From assembly GCA_016169945.1 (NCBI GenBank), contig JADLSH010000190.1:868001-932000 (forward strand): a stretch of 64,000 nucleotides of DNA, given 5' to 3'. The DNA comes from Trachythela sp. YZ-2020. Lineage: Eukaryota > Cnidaria > Anthozoa > Malacalcyonacea > Clavulariidae. Under the pieces are notes generated by a model. The model did not search any database. It saw nothing but the letters and a program-made list of their open reading frames with translations, and had not been told where the DNA came from. The position numbers were made by a program, and so were the translations under genes. Of the stretch, positions 27,387-37,738 are shown piece by piece. Positions within the stretch are counted from its first letter, which is position 1. The number at the start of each line of letters is the position of its first letter.

Positions 27387-28916
27387 TTATACATACACAC
27401 AAGCTGTTGCCTGTGATCTAGCATTATTCATTGCTGACAACTTTTTCCATTTAGTATCACCAATCACATAGTACTCTACCGTGTTTTGTGTTGCGACTTT
27501 TTCATAATTCCGGATTAGAATCTTAGTCTGACCGCCCATAACCACGATCACATCACTCATGATCACAGCTGCACAGTTAGTTCTCTTCTCAAGCATGGAT
27601 GGCAAACGTTTGCACTCCAGACTGTGGATGTTGTACATTAATACATCATTTAACGGATCAGAATGGGATTTACTCCAACTTATATCACCCTGCCGATTCT
27701 GACCACCGATGATAATGATATTATCTTTGTACGCGACAGTCGCCATGTTATACACTGTATATGGCAAGGAAGTGAGGGTGGTCAGCTCATTACTGGCTAT
27801 ATCATATCGCTCAATTTGGTCTCCTGAAAACCCGATGACAAAGATATCGTTGCCAAAACATTGGAGAGCACAGCTACCACGAGTATTTTGTTCTTTCTCT
27901 TGGCCTTGAATCAGTACAGTAGATTTCCACGGGCGCTCTAGCGAAGTTTCCTGTACGTGCACACCGAAAGTGATAATTCGATTTTCAAATAGAACACCAT
28001 TCGACAGATTGTCAGATGGTAAACTACCTGGAAATACATTTGAGGTAAAGCCGTTCTCACTTGGATCGAGGAATTCAATGCGACTTGAGGAACTGCCACC
28101 ACAAACCATTATTCTTTTCCCGTAAATGAATGAAAATGACTTGTAGCGTGAGAAAAACAAACAGTCTTCAATCAAAGTCCACGATTTAGTAGACCAGTTG
28201 AAAACTTCGAGAGAATTGTAACTGAAAATAAGGATTTGGCCCTTGATATTAACTGTGCTACCTCGCTTAATTGTCGCAGAGCTGAAGTGACGTAGGGGAT
28301 TTTGAAGATCTTTAATACTTTGGTCGTGGGCTTTGAGCTCTTTCAGGACTTGAGTTTGGGTTGCTGCCATTTGTCTCAACGATTTGGTTACTTCATCGAG
28401 ACGTGACTTAACTTCGGTGATTTCCTTTCTTAATGTACACTTGTGTTTCTCATAATCAACGTACACCATCTCTTCAGCACAAGATTCGCAAGTTATCTTT
28501 CTAAACTTGCATTCTTCTGTCTCGTGGCTTTCTTTATTACGTCTGTTCACCGTCTCTTTGCAGCCTTCGTTCGAGCAAACAACAGGAGCATAACCACACG
28601 TTTGTTCGTGTAGCAACAGCTCTTCAACTTCAACATTCTCCTTGCAACCTCGAGAAACATGACTGCAACTTGGTTTCTTCATCTGGGAGAGGATATCGAG
28701 AATGACTCGAGGAACGGGTCGCAGCGTTTCAAGCGTCAGTTGGTCCATACAAAGTGGACATGTTTCGGAGTTTCCCAGATGCTTCGTGATACATTTCCGA
28801 CAAAAGTAATGCTCGTTGTTCTGACATTGAACTGGGTCATGCAAAACCTCCAAACATATTTTGCAGGAGAAATTATCCATGAATGAAGAACCGAGATCGT
28901 TGTTGTTTTCAGCCAT
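27387..28916 (-). CDS. RING-TRAF zinc finger-Kelch protein 3
   Basis: Intronless, 509 aa from the MAENNND start in CCACCATGG context; an in-frame ATG 90 bases earlier is less likely. RING (CKICLEVLHDPVQC...CPLC), TRAF-type zinc fingers with one change in the shared block (NRRNKESHE), coiled coil (RKEITEVKSRLDEVTKSLRQM), then six Kelch blades (ILIFSYNS without GG, IMVCGG, IITFG, IFVIGF, IIIIGG, VIVVMGG). Closest to nested gene 2 in gene body, promoter and 3' flank, but in inverted orientation 15 kb away across MKS1 and PSPH. Predicted E3 ubiquitin ligase; target unknown. Confidence 0.9.
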   Translation of the reverse strand: MAENNNDLGSSFMDNFSCKICLEVLHDPVQCQNNEHYFCRKCITKHLGNSETCPLCMDQLTLETLRPVPRVILDILSQMKKPSCSHVSRGCKENVEVEELLLHEQTCGYAPVVCSNEGCKETVNRRNKESHETEECKFRKITCESCAEEMVYVDYEKHKCTLRKEITEVKSRLDEVTKSLRQMAATQTQVLKELKAHDQSIKDLQNPLRHFSSATIKRGSTVNIKGQILIFSYNSLEVFNWSTKSWTLIEDCLFFSRYKSFSFIYGKRIMVCGGSSSSRIEFLDPSENGFTSNVFPGSLPSDNLSNGVLFENRIITFGVHVQETSLERPWKSTVLIQGQEKEQNTRGSCALQCFGNDIFVIGFSGDQIERYDIASNELTTLTSLPYTVYNMATVAYKDNIIIIGGQNRQGDISWSKSHSDPLNDVLMYNIHSLECKRLPSMLEKRTNCAAVIMSDVIVVMGGQTKILIRNYEKVATQNTVEYYVIGDTKWKKLSAMNNARSQATACVYV

Positions 28917-28992
28917 GGTGGCATTGCGAAAGAACGGGGAAGTATGCTTGAATGCCTGATATAGAGTTGTCACGAGATTCACTGAATCTTCT

Positions 28993-29030
28993 ATTGGTCG
29001 ACTCAACTATTGTCTATAACCTTACGACCT
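28993..29030 (-). promoter_or_regulatory. Upstream CCAAT and degenerate TGACCT pair, Kelch gene 3
   Basis: ATTGG (CCAAT on the gene strand) at 28993-28997 and TAACCTTACGACCT at about 29017-29030, mirroring the layout upstream of the MAENN-type copies. The block GGGGAGGAGAGGGCCAAAAC just beyond is shared with the gene at 40243-41730. Confidence 0.5.
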
Positions 29031-29284
29031 TTGAAATTCTTCTGGGGAGGAGAGGGCCAAAACGCAAAATCCTCAAAATCGAGCCATTTAAGACTCGTGA
29101 ATCGTAATAATATAAAATTTTATATGATCATGCGTCAAAATAAAATATTGTTTCTGGCCAGGTCAAGGGTTGAGACCGATTCGAATGATCAACATATTAT
29201 TTATAGACATTTGCAGAATAAAAGTAGAGGACACTCAAAGTCAGACTTGTTTTGCAAGGAGAGTCAAGCATTCATGCATAGATT

Positions 29285-29570
29285 ATTTAACAATTATTCG
29301 CCGAAGGCGAGGTGAATATCGTTATATCGGTTTTATTCACCGATATTCACCGAGCCTGAGGCGAATAATTGTTTTAGTAAAATTACATAGGTGATTATTT
29401 GGAGAAAAAAAGATGCACATTTCAAAAATATTTTAATTGAATATTTACGATAAAAGCGGCTTAAAAACGCTTTAGGTGATTATCGCGTATTAATCCGAGG
29501 TAGCGCAACCAATCAGCGTTGAGAATTTTCAATAATCACGTTTGTAATTTTACTAAAAATGCATAATTAC
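29285..29570. mobile_element. Dispersed repeat with internal dyads (CAATTATTCGCCGAAGGCGA)
   Basis: TTCGCCGAAGGCGAGG, GAATATCG and CGATATTC steps and TTTAGTAAAATTACATAGGTGATTAT with a reverse-complement partner at 29530-29555 (ATAATCACGTTTGTAATTTTAC). It behaves like a non-autonomous inverted-repeat element. Between Kelch genes 3 and 4. Confidence 0.6.
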
Positions 29571-29703
29571 GCATTCAGTTGTTTTAGCCCAGAAGGTTTT
29601 AGCCCGGAAGTTTATGAATTCACATATGATGTAGCCTTCTATCCAGCAACTAGCTATACATGCAAGCAAGGCTCAACTGTGTGCGCGAATATACATAGCA
29701 TAA

Positions 29704-29874
29704 AGGTATGTTTACACGCTGCGATTTATCGGCCCGATTTTAGGTTTCTCTGAATGTTAATGACGAATATTTTCAGTTGGTGATGTTGTCAGATGACGTT
29801 TGCCACGTATTTTTCAAATATCATTAACGTGCATCTGAAATCGGCCCGACAAATCGCTGTGTGTGAACGTACCT
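29704..29874. mobile_element. PIF/Harbinger-like MITE, second copy
   Basis: AGGTATGTTTACACGCTGCG at the left and CGCTGTGTGTGAACGTACCT at the right, flanked by TAA (29701-29703 and 29875-29877). About the same length and interior as 16183-16350. Confidence 0.85.
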
Positions 29875-30176
29875 TAATCCTTTGCTTACATACAGTTAAT
29901 ACAACTTTTTTGTTGTCTATATTATATAATGAGACATTTCATTTGTACATAAAGACATATGATGTAGTATTTTATCAAGCAAGTTTGGTTCACTGTGTTT
30001 CAGGAATTCATTCATAAATACAAGCAGTGTCAACCGCCCTAGCTAAATCAATTGCTGACAGTTTAATAAAGCAACTATAATATAGCAGTCTAAAACTCGG
30101 TTTAAAATGTATATAAATATGATGTAGCCTTTTATCCAGCAATCCAGACGAGCTAGACTCACTATGTTCCAGGCAT

Positions 30177-31694
30177 TCATTCATAAACTATAGCAGTCGC
30201 ACAAGCTCTTGTACGATTCATCTCTGGCAGTTCTTGCCAAGCATGCTGACCAATCACATAATACTCGACACTTCTCAACTGGCCAACAATGGCATTCTTC
30301 CTATTTCGCCGACCACCGCCCATTACCACGATCACATCACCCATAATCACTGCAGCGCAATAAGCTCTCCTCTCTAACATGGAAGGCAATTTCGTGTACT
30401 CTTGCGTGGTCACATTGAACATTACGACATCATTCAGTGTACGTCTGAAATCATCTTCACCGCCTAGAATAATTATGGTATCTTTATACACAACAGTTGC
30501 CATTCTGGTTACATGGTAGGGCACGGGAGAGAGGCGTTTCATTTCGTTCTCAGCAATATCATAATGTTCCATCGTACTTGGTTGACCACCAATGATGTAG
30601 ACGCTATTACCAAAGCTGGCCACAGAGCAGGCAAGTCGTGTAAAAGACTCGCAGAGGAGTGTTCTCGAGTTGTACGGAGCTTCGAGTTTCGTTTCAACTA
30701 CATCGCGATAAAATGTGATGACTCGGTCTCCACACTTTACACCATTGTAGTCGTTGAAGTAATTGTACGTCTGCGATGAGCCAGGGAGAAGAGTCGAAGT
30801 AATACCACTTTCACTTGGGTTAAGACATTCAATTTTACGTGATTGTTGACCACCGTAGATCATTATTTCTTTGCCTTGACGAAACACAATCGAGTTGCAG
30901 CGGCCTTCGAGTAAACAGTCCTCATAAAGAGTCCACGTCCTTGTAGAGCAGTCGAAAACTTCCAGAGATTTTGCATTCTTAAAGTAGTGATTACTATTGC
31001 CAATTATAAAAATTTGTCCTTTCATCACAGGGCCTGCTGTGCTTGTATGTGGGAGACTTGTAGGACTAGGCAATGATTCTTCAGACTCTTCGACAATGTT
31101 CTCGCAGTCTTCTAGCTTTTCCTGTAGGTTTGCTTGCGTAACATTGATTTCTTTTAACACCTTGGTTACTTTGTTCAAACGCAATTTCATTTTATCCATT
31201 TCTTTTCTAAGAGTGCACAGATGCTTTTCGTAAAGTCCGTAAATCATCTCTTCAGCACAAGATTCGCAAGTTATCTTTCTAAACTTGCATTCTTCTGTCT
31301 CGTGGTTTTCTTTGTCACGTCTGTTCACCGTCTCTTTGCAGCCTTCGTTCGAGCAAACAACCGGAGCATAACCACACGTTTGTTCATGTAACAACAGCTC
31401 TTCATCTTCAACATTCTCCTTGCAACCTTGAGAAACATGACTGCAACTTGGTTTCTTCATCTGGGATACAACACTGGCAATAATTCGAGATGGTGGTCGC
31501 AGCGTTTCAAGCGTCAGTTGGTCCATACAAAGTGGACATGTTTCGGAGTGTTCCAGACGCTTCGTGATACATTTCCGACAAAAGTAATGCTCGTTGTTTT
31601 GACATTGAACTGGATCGTAGAGGATTTGCGAGCAAATTTTACACGAGAAATTAATCACGAGTAAAGTTTGTAAGTCAGTTTTGTTGCTTGCCAT
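30177..31694 (-). CDS. RING-TRAF zinc finger-Kelch protein 4 (MASN type)
   Basis: Intronless, 505 aa, start MASNKTDLQ. RING with slightly different sequence (CKICSQILYDPVQC, KRLEHSETCPLC). The TRAF-finger block is almost the same as in other copies apart from NVEDEELLLHEQ and EEMIYGLYEKHLC. The coiled coil is distinct (DKMKLRLNKVTKVLKEINV) and followed by an acidic Ser/Pro linker (EESEESLPSP). Six Kelch blades (IFIIGN, IMIYGG, RVITF, VYIIGG, IIILGG, VIVVMGG). The upstream region lacks the CCAAT plus TGACCT-pair layout of the other types. Represents a third subfamily with the pseudogene at 36056 and the relic at 39540. Predicted E3 ligase. Confidence 0.9.
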   Translation of the reverse strand: MASNKTDLQTLLVINFSCKICSQILYDPVQCQNNEHYFCRKCITKRLEHSETCPLCMDQLTLETLRPPSRIIASVVSQMKKPSCSHVSQGCKENVEDEELLLHEQTCGYAPVVCSNEGCKETVNRRDKENHETEECKFRKITCESCAEEMIYGLYEKHLCTLRKEMDKMKLRLNKVTKVLKEINVTQANLQEKLEDCENIVEESEESLPSPTSLPHTSTAGPVMKGQIFIIGNSNHYFKNAKSLEVFDCSTRTWTLYEDCLLEGRCNSIVFRQGKEIMIYGGQQSRKIECLNPSESGITSTLLPGSSQTYNYFNDYNGVKCGDRVITFYRDVVETKLEAPYNSRTLLCESFTRLACSVASFGNSVYIIGGQPSTMEHYDIAENEMKRLSPVPYHVTRMATVVYKDTIIILGGEDDFRRTLNDVVMFNVTTQEYTKLPSMLERRAYCAAVIMGDVIVVMGGGRRNRKNAIVGQLRSVEYYVIGQHAWQELPEMNRTRACATAIVYE

Positions 31695-32568
31695 GGTAGC
31701 GAAAAATATGGCAGACAGTTCGCTTGCAATCGTTTAGAACTTAGAACAAACATCACATGCAGATGTTGTTAATAAATCCACTGAGTATTAAAATTCGATA
31801 TTGGCAATAAGTTGGCTTAACCACAGTTGGGTTAAAAACGTGGGCACGCCTGCATTATTTATGCGCCCATGTTTGGCTCTAAAACATCTAGGGATTTGCA
31901 AATAAATGTGATGGCTGAATAACAAACTTAAATCGGGGGACTTTGTAGCAACTTTCATTTGAAGAAAACAAAGAACGATATACTGCTTGCTCAACAGATG
32001 CAATTTCCAAATGCCCTTAGTTGACCTTAGTTGCTGTGCTACTTTGTTAATTTTTTATTGAACAGAGTTTAAAATTAATGAGTACTGTATGTTGATGCCC
32101 ATGGCGCCATGCCAAACATTGAAACAACTGCAGTATATATTGCTCTCATCTCTATGTCGTACTTTGATGAAATCGTACTAAAATAAAATAAATACTAAAA
32201 TATAATCAGACTAACATAATTCTTTTATTTCAATTTTACATTACGAAATAGAATACAACTACAGTCTATATTGGCTATTATCGGTTTATTATAGCATAAT
32301 GAATCATCTCACGTAGAACTTTCTAGAAATTCCAAGTTCATAGACATTGTCATTGTTTATAATATATAATTAGTTCATTTGTGACATTCGTTCTTTTTCT
32401 AAGAAAAAATATGATGTTAATTAGTTCAGCTCAAGTGCGAATGCAAGACTGAGTTGATTCGACATTATTGACGATTTTAAGAAATCATTCACATAGAAAT
32501 ACAGGTTTACGTCGTTTACAGCTATAAGAAAATATTTCTGCATATCAGTTATGCGCTCGTGTTTCAGT
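31695..32568. other. Intergenic spacer shared by the array
   Basis: 31700-32000 resembles the 5' flanks at 36780-37150 and 39660-39960. 32040-32300 resembles 3' flanks at 34430-34610 and 37210-37400 (CGTACTAAAATAAAATAAAT, TTATTTCAATTTTACATTAC). These matches mark the duplication units. No gene seen. Confidence 0.65.
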
Positions 32569-34083
32569 TCATACATGCACACAAGCTGTGGCACCTTCCC
32601 TTGCTAGATTCATGGCTGGTAGTTCTTGCCACGCACGATCACCAATGACATAATGCTCCACTTTTTTTAGCGATTTTTCATTTTCAGTCTGACCGCCCAT
32701 AACCACAATCACATCACCTATAACCACAGCTGCACAGCCACTTCTCTTCTCTAACATGGAAGGCAATCTCTTGTACTCTTGTGTGGTCACATTGAACATA
32801 ACAACATCATTCAGAGGTTGACTTTCTTCTAACCACAAAGCATTACTACTACCACCCAGGATAATTATATTATCTTTGTACGCGACTGATGCCATGTTGA
32901 TTACTGAATATGGCAAAGAAGGCAGAGTTTTCAACTCATTCTTAGCAACATCATACTTCTCCATCTTACTTTGTTGACCTCCAACGATATAAATACCGTT
33001 ACCAAAGCAATGTACACCTGCACAGTCTCGACCATACTTCTCCTCCAAGAGTGTTCTTGATCCTCCCGGTGACTCAAGTGTGGTTTCTACAACACCTTTG
33101 TTGAACGTGAGGATTCTGTTTCCATACAGTAAACCATTGAATCTAGCATTGTTGGGCAGAGAAATTGATGATATCGTCGAAGTGTAACCACTTTCACGAT
33201 TTAGGTATTCAATCCGTTTCGCCATTCCTCCACAAACCATTATTTTCCTCCCGTAAATAAACGAAAACGATTGATAACGACTAAAGAATAAACCATTTTT
33301 AAACAAAGTCCACGTCTTAGTCGACCAGTTGAAAACCTCTACAGATTTACCAATCTCATCATCAAATAATTCACCGCCGAATATATAAATTTGTCCGTTT
33401 GCATCGATGGCGGCAGAGCTTGTAGAATGTTGTTGTTTTTGTTGGTCTGTTGTTGCGAGCTTTGCTGTATGTTTAGTTACGGTGGCAACAATTTGTTTCA
33501 ATGTCTCGTTCATTTCATCCAGACGGAAATTGATCTCGTTTATCTCTTTTCTTAAAGTCAAATTGCATTGATGTTTCTTATAATAATCAACGTACAACAT
33601 CTCTTCAGCACAAGATTCGCAAGTTATCTTTCTAAACTTGCATTCTTCTGTCTCGTGGCTTTCTTTATCACGTCTGTTCACCGTCTCTTTGCAGCCTTCG
33701 TTCGAGCAAACAACCGGAGCATAACCACACGTTTGTTCATGTAACAACAGCTCTTCAACTGTAACATTCTCCTTGCAACCTCGAGAAACATGACTGCAAC
33801 ATGGTTTCTTCATCTGGTGTACAATATTGGCAATAATTCGAGATGGTGGTCGCAGCGTTTTGATGGTCAGTTGGTCGAAACAAAGTGGACATGTTTGAGA
33901 GTTGCCCAGATGCTGTGTTATACATGTACGACAAAAGTAATGCTCATTTTTTTTGCATTGAACTGGGTCATGCAAAATCTTCCAACATATTTTGCAGGAG
34001 AAATTATCAACGAGTAATGCTTCTTGATTATTTTTGTTGCCAGTCGTATTGTCATAGCCTAAAAACGAATATATTTGACCCAT
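32569..34083 (-). CDS. RING-TRAF zinc finger-Kelch protein 5 (MGQIYSFLGY type)
   Basis: Intronless, 504 aa. The N-terminus MGQIYSFLGYDN has Gly2 and Ser6 and fits the N-myristoylation pattern, so membrane anchoring is likely by inference. RING (CKICWKILHDPVQC...CPLC), TRAF-type fingers nearly the same as other copies, coiled coil (RKEINEINFRLDEMNETLKQI), a Gln/Ser linker, then six Kelch blades (IYIFGG, IMVCGG, ILTFN, IYIVGG, IIILGG, VIVVMGG). Ends ATACVHV. The upstream region has a CCAAT box and the TGACCTGATGACCT pair. Predicted membrane-tethered E3 ligase; target unknown. Confidence 0.9.
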   Translation of the reverse strand: MGQIYSFLGYDNTTGNKNNQEALLVDNFSCKICWKILHDPVQCKKNEHYFCRTCITQHLGNSQTCPLCFDQLTIKTLRPPSRIIANIVHQMKKPCCSHVSRGCKENVTVEELLLHEQTCGYAPVVCSNEGCKETVNRRDKESHETEECKFRKITCESCAEEMLYVDYYKKHQCNLTLRKEINEINFRLDEMNETLKQIVATVTKHTAKLATTDQQKQQHSTSSAAIDANGQIYIFGGELFDDEIGKSVEVFNWSTKTWTLFKNGLFFSRYQSFSFIYGRKIMVCGGMAKRIEYLNRESGYTSTISSISLPNNARFNGLLYGNRILTFNKGVVETTLESPGGSRTLLEEKYGRDCAGVHCFGNGIYIVGGQQSKMEKYDVAKNELKTLPSLPYSVINMASVAYKDNIIILGGSSNALWLEESQPLNDVVMFNVTTQEYKRLPSMLEKRSGCAAVVIGDVIVVMGGQTENEKSLKKVEHYVIGDRAWQELPAMNLAREGATACVHV

Positions 34084-34146
34084 ACTATACTCTATATACT
34101 GTATTAAAGAAACCTATGTTTGACCAGACAGGTCGAATATTGTCTA

Positions 34147-34187
34147 TGACCTGATGACCTAAGTGGTACGTGTGACAATTTTATTGG
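34147..34187 (-). promoter_or_regulatory. CCAAT box and DR2-type TGACCT pair, Kelch gene 5
   Basis: TGACCTGATGACCT at 34147-34160 (AGGTCA half-sites two bases apart) and ATTGG at 34183-34187, 64 bp and 100 bp before the start codon. Same arrangement before three other genes of this subfamily. Half-sites of this kind can bind nuclear receptors; binding here is inference. Confidence 0.6.
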
Positions 34188-34619
34188 TCGAAACACTAAC
34201 GTGATTTGAGTTACAGTGCTTGCACTCTGCAGTATATTTGTATGTCATGGTTCTATTTTGTTTTCCACATCCTTGAGAGAGATGCATACGCCGTCGCGCA
34301 TGTCCGGATTAACTGGAGGTGCTTTGAAGAAAACAAGGAGGTATGTAGTACTGGCTCAACCGATAGAATTTCCCGAATACAATTAGTTACTGCACTACTT
34401 TTTCATTTTTTCCAGAACATATTGATGCCCATGACGCCATGACAAACATAGAAACAACTGCAGTGTGTATTTTGTCTTTATTCGTTTAGTCCTTATTTTT
34501 CTCATATTCATACACTCTGATGAAATCGTACTAAAATAAGATAGATACTAAAATAATATCAGACTGACATAGTTCTTTTATTTCAATTTTACATTACGAA
34601 ATGCAAACAACGTAGCATC

Positions 34620-35900
34620 TCACACCCAGAAATTCTTAGAAATTCCAAGTTTATAATATATACTATATATAGTTAGTTCGATTGTAATATTAAAATATTT
34701 CTGCATAGTTATGTACTCGTGTTTCAGGTCATACATACACACACAAGCTGTTGCAGCATATCTACCTAGGTTCATGGCTGGTAGTTCTTGCCACGCACTA
34801 TCACCAATTACATAATACTCTACTGTTTTTAACGATTTTTCATTTTCGGTCTCGCCGCCCATAACCACAATCACATCACCTATAACCACAGCTGCACAGC
34901 CACTTCTCTTCTCTATCATGGAAGGCAATTTCTTGTACTCGTGAGTGGTCACATTGAACATTGCAACATCATTCAGAGGCTGACTTTCTGCCCATCTAGC
35001 ATTACTACTACCACCCAGGAGAATTATATTATCTTGGTACGCGACAGTCGCCATATTTGACACCTTGTATGGCAAAGGTGGCAGAGTTTTCAACTCATTC
35101 TTGGCCACATCATATTTCTCCATCTTACTTTGTTGCCCTCCAACAATGTAAATATCGTTACCAAAGCAATGCACACCTGCACAGTCTCGACCATGCCTCT
35201 CCTCCAAGAGTGTTCTGGATTCTCCCGGTGATTCAAGTGAGGTTTCTACAACGCCTTTGTTGAACGTAAGGATTCTGTTTCCATACAATAAACCATTGTA
35301 TTGAGCATTGCTGGGCAAAGAGACAGATGATACGGTCGAAGTGTAACCACTTTCATTTGGATTCAGGTATTCAATCCGTTCGGTCCAATCACCTCCACAA
35401 ACCATTATTTTTCTCTCGTAAACAAACGAAAACGAGTTGTCACGACTAAAAAATAAACAGTTTTTAGCGAGCGTCCACGTCTTTGTCGACCAGTTGAAAA
35501 CCTCGACAGATTTACCAATCTCGTCATCAAAGAATCCGCCGACAATATATATTTGTTCATGTAACAACAGGTCTTCAACTTTAACATTCTCCTTGCAACC
35601 TCGAGAAACATGACTGCAACGTGGTTTCTTCATCTGGGACACAACACTGGCAACAATTCGAGATGGTGGTCGCAGCGTTTCGAGGGTCAGTTGGTCCATA
35701 CAAAGTGGACATGTTTGAGAGTTTCCCAGATGCTGTGTGATACATTTCCGGCAAAAGTAATGCTCGTTGTTTTGACATTGAACTGGGTCATGCAAAATCT
35801 CCAAACATATTTTGCAGGAGAAATTTTTAGTGAATAATGCTTCCAGATTATTGTTCTCAGCCGTATTGGTATAGCCAAGAAACGAATAGATTTGACCCAT
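34620..35900 (-). CDS. RING-Kelch protein 6, zinc-finger/coiled-coil segment deleted
   Basis: Open frame of 426 aa. Myristoylation-type start MGQIYSFLGYTN, intact RING (CKICLEILHDPVQC...CPLC) and the first TRAF-finger cysteines (CSHVSRGC). At LLLHEQ the sequence jumps straight into the first Kelch blade (IYIVGG), skipping about 100 residues of zinc finger and coiled coil. The junction lies on TTTGT (35552-35556), a microhomology present at both ends in full copies. Five further Kelch blades follow. A CA insertion in the ACACAC tract near 34738-34752 shifts the last codons, so the usual ACVYV end is replaced by about 40 unrelated residues. Could be a functional variant or an early pseudogene. 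Confidence 0.8.
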   Translation of the reverse strand: MGQIYSFLGYTNTAENNNLEALFTKNFSCKICLEILHDPVQCQNNEHYFCRKCITQHLGNSQTCPLCMDQLTLETLRPPSRIVASVVSQMKKPRCSHVSRGCKENVKVEDLLLHEQIYIVGGFFDDEIGKSVEVFNWSTKTWTLAKNCLFFSRDNSFSFVYERKIMVCGGDWTERIEYLNPNESGYTSTVSSVSLPSNAQYNGLLYGNRILTFNKGVVETSLESPGESRTLLEERHGRDCAGVHCFGNDIYIVGGQQSKMEKYDVAKNELKTLPPLPYKVSNMATVAYQDNIILLGGSSNARWAESQPLNDVAMFNVTTHEYKKLPSMIEKRSGCAAVVIGDVIVVMGGETENEKSLKTVEYYVIGDSAWQELPAMNLGRYAATACVCMYDLKHEYITMQKYFNITIELTIYSIYYKLGISKNFWV

Positions 35901-35969
35901 ACTATTTGTATCCTGTAAAAAGCTGTACTTGAGCAGACAGTCACGAGTTGTGTGAGGGCCACTTGTCTA

Positions 35970-36007
35970 TGACCTAATGACCCAATGGTATGTGACAATT
36001 TTATTGG
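35970..36007 (-). promoter_or_regulatory. CCAAT box and TGACCT pair, Kelch gene 6
   Basis: TGACCTAATGACCC at 35970-35983 and ATTGG at 36003-36007, placed as in the other MGQIYSFLGY-type copies. Confidence 0.55.
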
Positions 36008-36055
36008 CGGAAACACTAACGTGTTTGAGTTATTAATACAGAATTCTCGGTAACA

Positions 36056-36772
36056 CTAAAGGTCGTTTTCCACTTCAAACGTATCGTATCGTACCGTAGC
36101 ATTTTCTTTTGTGTCGAAGTCGTTAGTTCTACCCGAGTGCTCAGGAAACAAAGAAATACGTTTCGGCATAACAAAATGGTCAACAATGGCATTCTTCCTA
36201 TTTCGCCGAGCACCGCCCATAACCACGATCACATCACCCATGATCACTGCAGCGCAACAAGCTCTCCTCTCTAACATGGAAGGCAATTTCGTGTACTCTT
36301 GAGTGGTCACATTGAACATTATAACATCATTCAGTGGACTTCTGCCCTTATTTTCACCGCCTATGATAATTATGTTATCCTTATACACAACTGTTGCCAT
36401 TCTGGTTATATGGTAGGGCACGGGGGAAAACAACCCTTCGTTCGAGCAAACAACCGGAGCATAACCACACGTTTGTTCATGTAACAACAGCTCTTCATCT
36501 TCAACATTATCCTTGCAACCTCGAGAAACATGACTACAACGTGGTTTCTTCATTTGGGATACAACACTAGCAACAATTCGAGGTGCAGGTTGCAACGTCT
36601 CGATGGTCAGTGGACATGTTTCGGAGTGTTCCAGACGCTTCGTGATACATCCCCGACAAAAGTAATGCTCGTTGTTTTGACATTGAACTGGATCGTAGAG
36701 AATTTGCGAGCAAATTTTACACAAGAAATTGACCATGAGTAAAGCTTGTAAGTCAGTATTGTTGCCTGCCAT
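36056..36772 (-). pseudogene. Truncated RING-TRAF-Kelch pseudogene (MAGN type)
   Basis: An open frame of 238 aa starts MAGNNTDLQALL like gene 4. A 15-bp deletion between AGT repeats (near 36607) removes five residues including the seventh RING cysteine's partner (CPLTIETL instead of CPLCMDQLTLETL). Near 36432 the zinc-finger region is joined to late Kelch sequence (CSNEGLFSPVPYH), losing about 260 residues, and the last blade is replaced by unrelated sequence after NRKNAIVDHF. A working RING is unlikely. Called pseudogene by comparison with gene 4. Confidence 0.85.
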
Positions 36773-37738
36773 GGTAGCGAAAAATATGGCCGGCAGTTCG
36801 CTAGTTGCAATCGTTTAAAACAACGAACAAATATTATCACAGATGTTGTTAATATAAATAATGTCATTGAGTATTAAAATTGTATGATAAGTTGTCTAAA
36901 CCACAGTTGGACTACCCCTTAAAACCGCCAGCTTGAGCTAAAGACGTGTCCATGCCTGCATTGTTTATGCACCCATGTTTGGCTCTAAAATATCTAGGGA
37001 CTTGAAAATAAATGTGATGGCTGAAATAATGTCATATAGAATATTTAGAGCAATAATATGTCCTGCACTCTGCATGCATTTGTTATGCGCATGATAAAAC
37101 TTAAATCGGGGGACTTTTTAGCAACGTGAGACAAAGAACGATATACTGTTTACTTAAGAGATGCAATTTCCAAATACTATTTATAGTTGTTGTGCTACTT
37201 TTACATGTTTTGCTGAATAAAATCTAAAAATGACGCCATGCCTAACATAGAAACAAACTGCAGTGTGTATCGCTCTCATTTTATTTAGTTCTCTGGTGAA
37301 ATCGTACTAAAATAAAATAAATACTAAAATAAAATCAGAATTCAGACTGACATAATTATTTTATTTCAATTTAACATTACGAAATACAATACTTATACAA
37401 CTATATCTCACCTAGAAATTCCAAGTTCATAAACATAGTTTATAATATATGATTACTTCATTTGTAACATTCGTTCTATTTCTAAGAAAAATATGATATT
37501 AATTAGTTTAGGTCAAGGGCGAATGTAAGAGCTCATGAGACATTACTGACGATTTTAGGAAATCATGCACATAGACATAGACATAGACATAGACATAGAC
37601 ATAGACATAGACATAGACATAGACATAGACATAGACATAGACATAGACATAGACATAGACATAGACATAGACATAGACATAGACATAGACATAGACATAG
37701 AGGCTTGCAGCTCTGACAAAATATTTCCGTGTTTCAGT
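36773..37738. other. Array spacer with hexamer repeat
   Basis: Homologous to 31695-32568 (5' flank of the MAxN type joined to 3' flank of the MGQ type), plus an (ATAGAC)n tract at its end. No gene seen. Confidence 0.6.
37569..37701. repeat. (ATAGAC)n hexamer microsatellite, about 22 copies
   Basis: Perfect ATAGAC/GTCTAT repeats just downstream of the frameshifted Kelch gene 7. The open frames MSMSMS and IDIDID are artefacts of the repeat. Confidence 0.95.
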
